NCBI GenBank assembly: GCA_018333635.1
Contig: JAGXTL010000015.1
Span: 1-64,000 of the forward strand
Length of the DNA stretch: 64,000 nt
From: Dethiobacter sp.
GTDB lineage: Bacteria > Bacillota > Dethiobacteria > Dethiobacterales > Dethiobacteraceae
Reading direction: 5' to 3'
Position 1 is the stretch's first letter, and the number at the start of each line of letters is the position of its first letter. This document shows, piece by piece, positions 38,135 to 45,878 of this stretch. The position numbers and the translations under genes are program-made. Below the pieces are notes generated by a model, which searched no databases, was not told where the DNA came from, and saw nothing but the letters and a program-made list of their open reading frames with translations.

Positions 38135-38187
38135 AAGCTAACCCTCCCGAATCATCACGCAGTTCTTTAAATTTGCACGCGTAACTG

Positions 38188-38565
38188 TTAATTTCCTGTG
38201 GCTACTGCCGTCAGAATAACCATCTGTTCCTGCCCGGGATACTTCAGCCCCATTTCAAGCGCCACCTTTTCCAAGCGCTCAGGCGACTGCAGAGACGCCA
38301 TTTCTAATTTTAAATGTTTACCTTCATCCTGTAAAGCGTGCAATTCCTCCATACTGCGACCGATGCGATGATTCATCTCGACTAGATATGTAAAATGCGC
38401 GACTAAGGCAAGTGCTGTCAGCGCAAAGGCCAGCATGAAACTAATCATTTTAACTTTCTGCTCCGCCAGCCGGAGAGAATGCTGCCGCCTCGCCGCCACT
38501 GCCCTCTGAACATTTTGCCTTCCAGGCGAAAATGATTGCGCTGCCCTCTTTTTTGCTACTAACAA
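38188..38565 (-). CDS. ftsL: FtsL-like cell division protein
   Basis: A 125-residue bitopic protein: basic N-terminus, one membrane segment (MISFMLAFALTALALVAHF) and a leucine-zipper-like extracytoplasmic helix (EELHALQDEGKHLKLEMASLQSPERLEKVALEMGL). It forms the FtsL-DivIB complex. TTG start with GAGGGTGA upstream. The family is poorly conserved, so position weighs heavily in this call. Confidence 0.85.
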   Translation of the reverse strand: MLVAKKRAAQSFSPGRQNVQRAVAARRQHSLRLAEQKVKMISFMLAFALTALALVAHFTYLVEMNHRIGRSMEELHALQDEGKHLKLEMASLQSPERLEKVALEMGLKYPGQEQMVILTAVATGN

Positions 38566-38567
38566 TT

Positions 38568-39572
38568 CTATTCACCCTCGCTCTCTTCTAGAACTTTCCT
38601 CGCCGCGCGCAGCTTTGCGCTGCGGGCGCGAGGATTTTTTAGCAACTCTTCCTCCGTGGCTTGCACAGGCTTCCCTGTCAAGATTGTTACCAATGCTTCC
38701 TTATTGCACACACATTGCGGCAAGCCGGGCGGACAGTGGCAATCTGTTGCGGCATACTGCAAGATTTTCTTGACGATTCTGTCTTCCAGGGAGTGAAAAG
38801 TAATCACTGCCAGGCGACCTCCATAACGCAGGCAGGATATGCCCTCATGGACGCCTTTCTCCAGCAGGGCCAGCTCGTCATTCACCGCGATGCGCAGCGC
38901 CTGAAATGTGCGGCGTGCCGGATGCGGACCGCGGCGCCTGGCCTTAGCCGGAATTGCCGCTTTAATTACTTCCACCAGTTCGCCTGTTGTTTCAATGGGG
39001 CCCTTGCTTTTGCGCCTTGCCACAATAAATGCGGCAATTCTGCTGGCCCAGAGCTCCTCGCCGAAATCACGCAGTATTCTCGTGAGTTCTCTTTCGTCCA
39101 GCCGATTAAGCAAATCGGCTGCCGTCAGAGCAGCCTCCTGATTCATGCGCATATCAAGCGGCGCGTTTGCGTGGAAGGAAAATCCCCGCTCATCCTCGTC
39201 GAGTTGGTTACTTGAAACACCGATATCCAGCAGGATTCCATCCACCATCTTCAGCTGCAGTGATTTTAAAATCTTGCTAATGTTAGCAAAATTATCATGA
39301 ACAAAAGTTACATTATTTCGCCAAGGCGCTAAGCTTTTTTTTGCAGCTGCCAGCGCGTTTTGATCTTGGTCAATGGCGATTAGGCGTCCGCTGTCGCCAA
39401 TCTTTTCTAAAATCGCCCGACTATGCCCTCCGCCACCCACAGTGCCATCCACAAAAACCTCACCCGGCTGCGGGTTCAAAAGCTCAAGCGTCTGCCTTAA
39501 CAGCACCGGCTCATGGGAAAACAGCAATTCACCCACATCCTTACATCGCGTTATTCCTTCTGGTATCGCCAT
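38568..39572 (-). CDS. rsmH: 16S rRNA (cytosine1402-N4)-methyltransferase RsmH
   Basis: A 334-residue SAM-dependent methyltransferase (formerly MraW) acting on 16S rRNA. HEPVLLRQTLELLNP opens the domain. VDGTVGGGGHSRAIL is the SAM-binding motif. GILLDIGVSSNQLDEDERGFSF and NDELALLEKGV follow. Homologues usually begin near HEPVLL, so the real start may be a GTG or TTG 12-15 codons inside. The ATG at 39572 abuts the mraZ stop. Confidence 0.95.
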   Translation of the reverse strand: MAIPEGITRCKDVGELLFSHEPVLLRQTLELLNPQPGEVFVDGTVGGGGHSRAILEKIGDSGRLIAIDQDQNALAAAKKSLAPWRNNVTFVHDNFANISKILKSLQLKMVDGILLDIGVSSNQLDEDERGFSFHANAPLDMRMNQEAALTAADLLNRLDERELTRILRDFGEELWASRIAAFIVARRKSKGPIETTGELVEVIKAAIPAKARRRGPHPARRTFQALRIAVNDELALLEKGVHEGISCLRYGGRLAVITFHSLEDRIVKKILQYAATDCHCPPGLPQCVCNKEALVTILTGKPVQATEEELLKNPRARSAKLRAARKVLEESEGE

Positions 39573-40004
39573 CTATAGCGCAAGGTCAATTATTTTTTCA
39601 GCAATATCTTCATAGGACAGCCCAGTCTGTTCACTGTACTCGTCCCACACTTCCTGGCTCCAGATTTCCACTCGGTTGGAGACACCGATAACCATCACAT
39701 CTTTAATCAGTTTTGCATGCTCCCGCAAATTATTGGGAATCAAAATCCGCCCTTGTTTGTCCAGTTCACAGTTCACCGCACCCGAAAAGAAGAAGCGCAT
39801 AAAAGCACGGGCATCAGCCCTGGTAAAAGGCAAAGCCTTTAATTTCTCTGTCAAAAGATGCCACTCTCGCAAGGGATAGACAAAAAGGCAGCTTTCCAGC
39901 CCACGGGTAACAATAAAGCTCTCCCCCAAATCCTCACGGAATTTGACAGGCATAATCAGGCGGCCTTTGCTGTCAACCGCGTGCTGATGCTCTCCCATGA
40001 ACAC
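39573..40004 (-). CDS. mraZ: Transcriptional regulator MraZ
   Basis: A 143-residue protein with two SpoVT/AbrB-like MraZ domains ([22 protein letters not shown] and [20 protein letters not shown]). MraZ is known to repress the dcw operon through TGGG repeats, which are present just upstream. The GTG start has GGGGTGAG in front. Confidence 0.96.
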   Translation of the reverse strand: MFMGEHQHAVDSKGRLIMPVKFREDLGESFIVTRGLESCLFVYPLREWHLLTEKLKALPFTRADARAFMRFFFSGAVNCELDKQGRILIPNNLREHAKLIKDVMVIGVSNRVEIWSQEVWDEYSEQTGLSYEDIAEKIIDLAL

Positions 40005-40030
40005 AGAAACTCACCCCTTTCCGGGCAATC

Positions 40031-40055
40031 CCCCACTTTTCCCCACTTTGAACCA
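40031..40055 (-). promoter_or_regulatory. MraZ operator repeats
   Basis: Minus strand TGGTT, TGGGG and TGGGG recur with exact 10-bp spacing directly upstream of mraZ. This is the arrangement known for MraZ autoregulation. The third repeat is degenerate. Confidence 0.75.
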
Positions 40056-40176
40056 CATTTTGTTCAATTCAACACTATTTCTGAGATTCCTTCTTCATTT
40101 TTAAAGTTGCTGCTAAAAATTTCAAAAAATGCACATCTATCACTTGAAACCCTCTATTATTCCCTCTCGCCAAAAT

Positions 40177-40240
40177 TTAACATTCTCTTAACCTTAACTC
40201 CGTTTGTATTTAACAAAAGTTTGTTAAGCTTGTTTTATAA
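40177..40240 (+). promoter_or_regulatory. Pho-box-like repeats and promoter of pstSCAB
   Basis: TTAACA (40177-40182), TTAACC (40188-40193) and TTAACA (40210-40215) fall on one 11-bp lattice, the layout of Firmicute PhoP sites. TATAAA at 40235-40240 is the likely -10 with no good -35, as expected for an activated promoter. GAGGAGG at 40248-40254 is the pstS ribosome-binding site. Confidence 0.65.
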
Positions 40241-40265
40241 ATCTTCCGAGGAGGCAAAAAAGTAA

Positions 40266-41738
40266 ATGATGAAAAGAAAGAAATCTTTTTCGAGGGCTTT
40301 CACGCTTCTAATCTGTCTTGCTATCCTGGTCTCCCTCTTGCCGACTGCAGCCTTTGCGCAGACGAGAAGGCCCATCTCCATCGAGTTTGACGGGCGTGGC
40401 ATCACGGGTGACGTCTCACCCATCATCGTCGGAGGCCGCACACTTGTGCCGATGCGGGTTATTTTCGAAACACTGGGCGCCGATGTAAACTGGAACGAAA
40501 CAACCAGAACCGTTTCCGGCCGCAAAGCCGGCAGAGTTATCAACCTTGTCATCGGCAACAGAACGGCAACAATCGATGGGCGTTCTGTCGCTCTCGAGCA
40601 GCCGGCCCAAATAAATAACGGCCGCACGCTTGTACCGCTCCGCTTCGTCGGCGAAGCGCTTGGCGCCCAAGTAGAATGGGACAGCGCGAGAGCCATCGTG
40701 CGAATTTCCAGCACAGACGCATCACGCCGGCGCACCCCGGTTGCCGAGGCGCTACGCCTGACGACTGGCGGCGCCACTTTCCCCTTCCCCCTCTATACTC
40801 GCCTGGTAACCGAATATCGGCGCATCACCGAGCCGGCCGTAACTATTGATTACGCTTCAGTAGGCTCGGGCGCCGGCATCAGAGGCATCCTGGCCAGAAC
40901 GTTTGACTTTGCCGGTACCGATGCGCAACTGACAGATGAACAGATGGCCCAAGTAGCGCCAAACCAGATTCTGCACATCCCCACCGTGATGGGGGCAGTC
41001 GCCGTAACTTATAACGTCAGCGGTGTCGGCAACGGCTTACGCCTCACCCCCGACGTGCTTGCTGATATCTACCTTGGCGTCATTACCAGATGGAACGACG
41101 CTCGCATCACTGCCCTGAACCCCGGAGTACGACTGCCCGACCAGCGCATCACCGTAGTTCGCCGCTCCGATTCCAGCGGCACCACTTTCATCTTTACCGA
41201 CTACCTGTCAAGTATCAGCGAACGCTGGCAAAGAGAAGTGGGCAGAGCTACCGCCGTACGTTGGCCCGGCACAACTGTAGGCGCACACGGCAACGCGGGG
41301 GTAGCCGCTCAAGTGAGCCAGCTCCCCGGTGCCATCGGCTACGTGGAGCTCTCTACAGCCATTCAGAGCAGACTGAATATGGTGCAATTACGCAACAGAG
41401 CCGGTAATTTTGTGACCCCCACAGTGGATGGCACTTCCGCCGCCGCCGCCGGCCTAGTCCAACAAATGCCCAGAGATATGCGGATGTCGTTAGTCAACTC
41501 ACCCGGTGCCGAAGCCTACCCCATAGTTGGCCTGACCTGGATTTTAGTCTACCGCGACCAGGCAGACGCGGCCAAGGCGCGCGCCATCGTCGATTTTCTC
41601 CGCTGGGCTGTGGTTGAACGGAACTTAGAACCGTTTGCTGCCGACCTATACTATGCACCGCTGCCAGAAGGCGTTATTACCAGAGTGCGGGAGCAATTAG
41701 AGACGATTAACCACAACGGTCAACCCATCTTACGCTAG
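40266..41738 (+). CDS. pstS: PstS-like phosphate-binding protein with N-terminal copper-amine-oxidase-N domain
   Basis: A 490-residue exported protein. Residues 1-31 are a signal peptide ending TAAFAQ with no lipobox cysteine. Residues 35-150 are a Cu_amine_oxidN1-type domain with two repeats (RTLVPMRVIFETLGADVNW and RTLVPLRFVGEALGAQVEW). Residues 165-490 form a PstS-like phosphate-binding domain (GGATFPFPLYTRLVTEY, YASVGSGAGIRGI, VVRRSDSSGTTFIFTDYL). It supplies phosphate to PstCAB. Gram-positive PstS proteins are usually lipoproteins. Here the N-terminal domain may anchor the protein to the wall, which is inference. Confidence 0.93.
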   Translation: MMKRKKSFSRAFTLLICLAILVSLLPTAAFAQTRRPISIEFDGRGITGDVSPIIVGGRTLVPMRVIFETLGADVNWNETTRTVSGRKAGRVINLVIGNRTATIDGRSVALEQPAQINNGRTLVPLRFVGEALGAQVEWDSARAIVRISSTDASRRRTPVAEALRLTTGGATFPFPLYTRLVTEYRRITEPAVTIDYASVGSGAGIRGILARTFDFAGTDAQLTDEQMAQVAPNQILHIPTVMGAVAVTYNVSGVGNGLRLTPDVLADIYLGVITRWNDARITALNPGVRLPDQRITVVRRSDSSGTTFIFTDYLSSISERWQREVGRATAVRWPGTTVGAHGNAGVAAQVSQLPGAIGYVELSTAIQSRLNMVQLRNRAGNFVTPTVDGTSAAAAGLVQQMPRDMRMSLVNSPGAEAYPIVGLTWILVYRDQADAAKARAIVDFLRWAVVERNLEPFAADLYYAPLPEGVITRVREQLETINHNGQPILR

Positions 41739-41764
41739 TATTCTCACAAAGTGAAGCTACTATA

Positions 41765-41802
41765 GGCAGAGAGGCGCACTTGCGTGCGCCCCTCTGCCTT
41801 TC
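41765..41802 (+). promoter_or_regulatory. Strong intercistronic hairpin between pstS and pstC
   Basis: GGCAGAG-AGGCGCAC-ttgc-GTGCGCC-CCTCTGCC, a stem of about 15 bp followed by TTTCCT. The weak T-run suggests partial termination or mRNA protection, which would make pstS more abundant than pstCAB. Confidence 0.7.
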
Positions 41803-41831
41803 CTAAAAAAATCCACAGAGGAGATTTGCTG

Positions 41832-42824
41832 ATGGCAGCAACTAAACAAACTACCCGCCCGCAAAATGGAGAGGGCGTTTTCCCTTATCTTACGGCAGCA
41901 GCCGCTGCCCTTATTTTATTACTAACCGGCAGTATCCTGCTCGTTGTCCTGTGGGGAGCCTGGCCGGCTTGGCAGGCCTTTGGTCCTGCTTTTCTTGCCA
42001 CGTCCGTCTGGGACCCGGTACAAAATCTCTATGGCGCTATTCCGGCAGTTTTTGGCACTCTTGTTACATCTTTAATCGCCTTGGCTCTCGCCGGACCACT
42101 TGGCATCGGAACGGCGATTTTTTTAAGTGAGCTGGCACCGCCATGGCTCAAGAAACCGGCATCCTTTACAGTCGAGCTGCTGGCGGCCGTCCCCAGCGTC
42201 GTCTTTGGCCTTTGGGGCCTCTTTGTCTTGGCTCCTTGGTTTAGAGTGGGTCCGGGCCAATTTTTAGAGACCAATCTCGGTTTTCTGCCTCTTTTCCAGG
42301 GACCGTCCCTGGGGATTGGCGTCTTAACAGCCGGTTTGGTCTTAGCGATGATGATCCTGCCCACCATTACAGCTATTTCCAGAGAAGTGATCCGGGCGGT
42401 CCCGCAGGAACTGCGGGAAGCGATGTTTGCTTTGGGCTCCACCCGCTGGGAGATGATTGCCAAAGTAGTCCTGCCAACCGGCAAAGTCGGCATAACAGGC
42501 GCTCTCTTGCTTGGCCTTGGGCGCTCCTTTGGCGAAGCCATAGCAGTAACCATGGTCATCGGCAATGCCAACCTCATCCCCTCCTCCCTGCTCGCGCCGG
42601 CGCAAACCATCGCCTCCCTCATCGTCAATGAATTTCCGGAAGCTTTTGACTTGCAACTATCCGCCCTGCTCCTGCTTGGCTTGCTCCTTTTTATCATTAC
42701 TCTGGCCGTCAACATGATAGCTGTCTGGCTTGTCCAGCGGACGACTCAGGGGATACCAAGCTCTCAGGAAAAACGCCCTGTTAAAAGGCGGACCCTAAGG
42801 AGGTTTTTCAGTAATGGCCAGTAA
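41832..42824 (+). CDS. pstC: Phosphate ABC transporter permease PstC
   Basis: A 330-residue permease with about six membrane segments. The ABC-contact loop is VPQELREAMFALGSTRWEMI. The start is ATG 41832 with GAGGAG upstream. An apparent upstream extension from GTG 41784 runs through the hairpin and is not credible. Confidence 0.95.
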   Translation: MAATKQTTRPQNGEGVFPYLTAAAAALILLLTGSILLVVLWGAWPAWQAFGPAFLATSVWDPVQNLYGAIPAVFGTLVTSLIALALAGPLGIGTAIFLSELAPPWLKKPASFTVELLAAVPSVVFGLWGLFVLAPWFRVGPGQFLETNLGFLPLFQGPSLGIGVLTAGLVLAMMILPTITAISREVIRAVPQELREAMFALGSTRWEMIAKVVLPTGKVGITGALLLGLGRSFGEAIAVTMVIGNANLIPSSLLAPAQTIASLIVNEFPEAFDLQLSALLLLGLLLFIITLAVNMIAVWLVQRTTQGIPSSQEKRPVKRRTLRRFFSNGQ

Positions 42825-43656
42825 AAAATTGCGTAAAGCAACCGGCTATCTACTGGAATTTGCCTGTCTGCTTTCTGCTTTGCTAGTAATGCTGACACTC
42901 TGCTTAATTTTATACTACATCTTTCGCCGCGGCATCGCAGCCGTAAACATCCCTTTTCTAACCAGTCTGCCCACGCCGGTAGGTGAACCGGGCGGAGGTA
43001 TCGGCAATGCCTTAATTGGCAGTGCCATCATGGTAGGCATAGGCTCGTTGCTGGCCATACCTTTTGGCATCTTGGCCGCCATTTACCTCGACCAAAACCC
43101 GAAAAGCAAGCTTGCTGCGGCAACCCGCTTTGCCAACAGAGTATTAACCGGCATCCCCTCCCTGATCATCGGCCTCTTTGTCTTTACAGTACTGGTGCTG
43201 CGCACGGGAAACTATTCCGCCCTGGCGGGGGGCATTGCTCTGGCGGTGATGATGATCCCCATTATTACCCTTTCAGCCGAAGAAATGTTACGTCTGGTGC
43301 CAAACAGTTGGCGGGAAGCTTCGCTGGCACTTGGCGCCAGCAAAAAACAGACCGTCCTGATGCTCGTTCTGCCGGCCGCCACGGGTGGATTAGTTGTAGG
43401 AATCATGCTCGCTGTTGCACTGGCGGCAGGTCAAACGGCGCCGGTGCTGCTTACCGCACTCACCAGCCGCTTTTGGCTGGAAAATTTACAACAGCCGGCT
43501 GCCTCACTGCCGGTGCTGATTTACACTTACGCCTCCTCCCCCTTTCCCGACTGGCAGGAGCAGGCCTGGGGTGCTGCCTTGGTACTGGTGACAACTATTC
43601 TAGCTTTAAATGTTGCTGCTCAACTTTTTATTGCCGTCAGAAACAGGAGGCTTTAA
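42814..43656 (+). CDS. pstA: Phosphate ABC transporter permease PstA
   Basis: A 280-residue permease with about six membrane segments. The ABC-contact loop is VPNSWREASLALGASKKQTV. It overlaps pstC by 11 bases, with AAGGAGG inside the pstC end. Confidence 0.95.
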   Translation: MASKKLRKATGYLLEFACLLSALLVMLTLCLILYYIFRRGIAAVNIPFLTSLPTPVGEPGGGIGNALIGSAIMVGIGSLLAIPFGILAAIYLDQNPKSKLAAATRFANRVLTGIPSLIIGLFVFTVLVLRTGNYSALAGGIALAVMMIPIITLSAEEMLRLVPNSWREASLALGASKKQTVLMLVLPAATGGLVVGIMLAVALAAGQTAPVLLTALTSRFWLENLQQPAASLPVLIYTYASSPFPDWQEQAWGAALVLVTTILALNVAAQLFIAVRNRRL

Positions 43657-43657
43657 A

Positions 43658-44416
43658 ATGACGCAAAGTATCGCTGTGCAAGACTTATCAGTCTGGTTTG
43701 GCAGGCACCAGGTCCTCAAAAATGTCTCTCTTTACGCCAAACCTAAGGAAGTAACCGCCTTAATTGGTCCCTCGGGCTGCGGTAAAACCACCCTGCTCCG
43801 TTGCATCAACCGTTTGCATGATTTATACTCTAACGCGACAATTCACGGAAAAATCATGGTGGGCACAGAAAATATTCTTGGTGTCAATATTGACCCGGTA
43901 GAGCTTCGCCGGCGTGTGGGCATGATTTTCCAGAAGCCCAACCCCTTCCCCCACCTCTCTATTTTTGAGAACGTGGCTGCCGGTCTGCGCCTGCACGGTC
44001 TAGCCTGCGGCCGGGCGGCAGCAGAACGGGTGGAAGCCTGCCTGCGCAAAGCCGCGCTTTGGGAAGAAGTCAAAGACAGTCTTGACCGTCCCGGCATTAT
44101 GCTCTCCGGAGGCCAACAACAACGACTCTGCATTGCCCGCGCCTTAGCGATAGAACCGGCCGTATTTCTTATGGATGAACCTTGTGCCTCCTTGGATCCG
44201 GTCAGCACGATGCGTATCGAAGAACTGATTAAGGAACTTAGGGAAGATTATACCGTTATTATTGTCACCCACAACATGCAACAGGCCGCCCGCATCTCCC
44301 AACAGACAGCCTTTGTTTTAAACGGTGAACTGGTGGAAGCAGGCCCCACCGCTGAGATGTTTATTGCCGCTAAAGACGACCGCACGGAAGCTTACCTGAC
44401 CGGTCAAATGGGCTAA
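43658..44416 (+). CDS. pstB: Phosphate ABC transporter ATP-binding protein PstB
   Basis: A 252-residue ABC ATPase. Walker A is GPSGCGKTT (37-45), signature LSGGQQQRLCIARALA, Walker B AVFLMDEPCASLDP and the H-loop VTHNMQQA. ATG 43658 follows the pstA stop by one base with AGGAGG upstream. phoU, phoP and phoR are not present nearby. Confidence 0.96.
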   Translation: MTQSIAVQDLSVWFGRHQVLKNVSLYAKPKEVTALIGPSGCGKTTLLRCINRLHDLYSNATIHGKIMVGTENILGVNIDPVELRRRVGMIFQKPNPFPHLSIFENVAAGLRLHGLACGRAAAERVEACLRKAALWEEVKDSLDRPGIMLSGGQQQRLCIARALAIEPAVFLMDEPCASLDPVSTMRIEELIKELREDYTVIIVTHNMQQAARISQQTAFVLNGELVEAGPTAEMFIAAKDDRTEAYLTGQMG

Positions 44417-44425
44417 AAAAAAATA

Positions 44426-44454
44426 GGGACAGGGGGACAGGTGATTTGTCCCAC
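44426..44454 (+). repeat. Family B GGGACA repeat
   Basis: GGGACAGGGGGACAGGTGAT, then TTGTCCCAC. It is joined by CTCGTCCACGCG to family A copy A4. The same B-linker-A composite occurs at 52953-53043. Confidence 0.8.
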
Positions 44455-44465
44455 TCGTCCACGCG

Positions 44466-44524
44466 ACCACCCCGCCCTTGCGACCACCCCGCCCTTGCGG
44501 GCACCCCTCCAGGGGAGGGGAATT
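44466..44524 (+). repeat. Family A repeat, copy A4, with 17-bp internal duplication
   Basis: ACCACCCCGCCCTTGCG appears twice with a 17-bp period (44466 and 44483) before the rest of the element and its AATTTTTGTAGCAGA tail. With repeat B it fills the convergent gap between pstB and the thioredoxin gene. Confidence 0.85.
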
Positions 44525-44574
44525 TTTGTAGCAGAAAACTATATTGTTTCCAATGTAATGGGAGTGTCATTTCC

Positions 44575-45078
44575 CTAAAGCCATTCTTCAATCATGCGGC
44601 GCAGCGTTGCTTCAGCGGCAGGCCCCAAGCGAACATCACGAATCGTTCCGTTTTTGTCAAGAATTAACGTTTTAGGAATACCTGTGACTGCGTACATTCT
44701 GGCCACCGTCAAATCAGCATCTTTGAGCGCAGGAAAGGTATAGCCGTTATCAGTCAGATATTTCAACGCATCTTGCGGTCTGTCATTAACATTGATTGCC
44801 AGCATGGTAAATCCCCGGGTTTGTAAATCTTCGTAGATCCGCTGCAACGCGGGCATCTTTTCGCGACAGGGAGGACAGGCTGCAGACCAGAAATTAAGCA
44901 GGACAACCTTGCCACGCAAATCACTCAGACTAACCGGGTTCCCCTCAAAGTCATTAAGCGTAAATTCGGGGGCCGGCTGCCCAAGCAACGACCCCTCTTG
45001 GGAACGGAACTGCCGTAACGCCAAAATTGTCACTGCCAACACCATAATCATCATCAGCATCGGTGCATATTTTTTCAC
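44575..45078 (-). CDS. TlpA/ResA-like membrane-anchored thiol-disulfide oxidoreductase
   Basis: A 167-residue protein: one N-terminal membrane anchor (MLMMIMVLAVTILAL), then a thioredoxin fold with active site WSAACPPCR (C68, C71) and the cis-proline loop VTGIPKTLIL. It faces outward and reduces extracytoplasmic thiols, fed by the CcdA encoded 14 bases upstream. GTG start. No cytochrome c genes are visible nearby, so the client is unknown. Confidence 0.92.
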   Translation of the reverse strand: MKKYAPMLMMIMVLAVTILALRQFRSQEGSLLGQPAPEFTLNDFEGNPVSLSDLRGKVVLLNFWSAACPPCREKMPALQRIYEDLQTRGFTMLAINVNDRPQDALKYLTDNGYTFPALKDADLTVARMYAVTGIPKTLILDKNGTIRDVRLGPAAEATLRRMIEEWL

Positions 45079-45092
45079 TCCGTCATCCCCTC

Positions 45093-45779
45093 TCAGTAAA
45101 GAAGTATTGCCAGTCTAGCTGTAAGGCCAAAAAACACGAATACGCCAAATACCACCAAAACAAGGCCGAATGTTTTCTGCAAATAAGGCAAATAAACCGA
45201 GAACCGCTCAACCCAGCGCCCTACCTGTTCCACCAGCAAAGCCGCCAGCAGAAATGGCAACGCCATCCCCAAAGAGAAAGCAATTAACAGGCTGATGCCG
45301 CCGTCGGTGGCCGCAACATAAACTAAGATCGCGCCTAATATCGGCCCGATACAGGGGGTCCACCCTGCCGCAAACGCCACGCCCATCAGCATGGCTGTGC
45401 CTGGGCCAGCTCTGCCCGGCAGATAATTGATGCGCCGCTCCCGCTGAAGAAAAGCCGGCGACAAAATACCTGCCAAATGCAGGCCAAAAAGCATAAGCAA
45501 AACGCCCGCCGCCCGCTGCAACAGTACCTGCTGCGCAGCAAAAAAACCGGCGAACCAACTTGTCAGCAGGCCAAGCAAAATAAAAACGAAACTGAAGCCC
45601 ACAGTAAAATTAAGGCTGTTAATAAAGGCCTTATTTTTTTGCGGTCTGCCCGTTTCATCAGCCATCGAACCCGCTAAAAATCCTAGATATATCGGTAAAA
45701 GGGGCAGCAAACACGGCGAAAAAAAAGAAATAACCCCAGATAAAAAGGCTACCACAACAGTTATAGTCGACTGTTCCAT
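45093..45779 (-). CDS. ccdA: CcdA-type cytochrome c biogenesis/thiol transport protein
   Basis: A 228-residue, six-helix membrane protein that passes electrons from cytoplasmic thioredoxin to outward thiol proteins. The paired cysteines lie in FFSPCLLPLLPIYLGF and AAGWTPCIGPILGAIL. Of two adjacent ATGs (45782, 45779) the second has better spacing to GGAGGT. Promoter at 45814-45842. Confidence 0.94.
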   Translation of the reverse strand: MEQSTITVVVAFLSGVISFFSPCLLPLLPIYLGFLAGSMADETGRPQKNKAFINSLNFTVGFSFVFILLGLLTSWFAGFFAAQQVLLQRAAGVLLMLFGLHLAGILSPAFLQRERRINYLPGRAGPGTAMLMGVAFAAGWTPCIGPILGAILVYVAATDGGISLLIAFSLGMALPFLLAALLVEQVGRWVERFSVYLPYLQKTFGLVLVVFGVFVFFGLTARLAILLY

Positions 45780-45813
45780 CATATACCTCCCCAGGGTATT
45801 TCCTTGCTCTTCT

Positions 45814-45842
45814 ATTATCGCCGCATCTTTCCCTTTTGTCAA
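45814..45842 (-). promoter_or_regulatory. Promoter of ccdA and the thioredoxin-like gene
   Basis: TTGACA (45842-45837), 17-bp spacer, GATAAT (45819-45814) on the minus strand. Confidence 0.7.
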
Positions 45843-45878
45843 GGCAGTCCTGGTTTATTATTTACATTCACCTAATGT

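Noticed and set aside
42029-42715. A 228-codon minus-strand frame opposite pstC
   Set aside because: Antisense shadow of a clear permease gene; low-complexity basic composition and no conserved motif.
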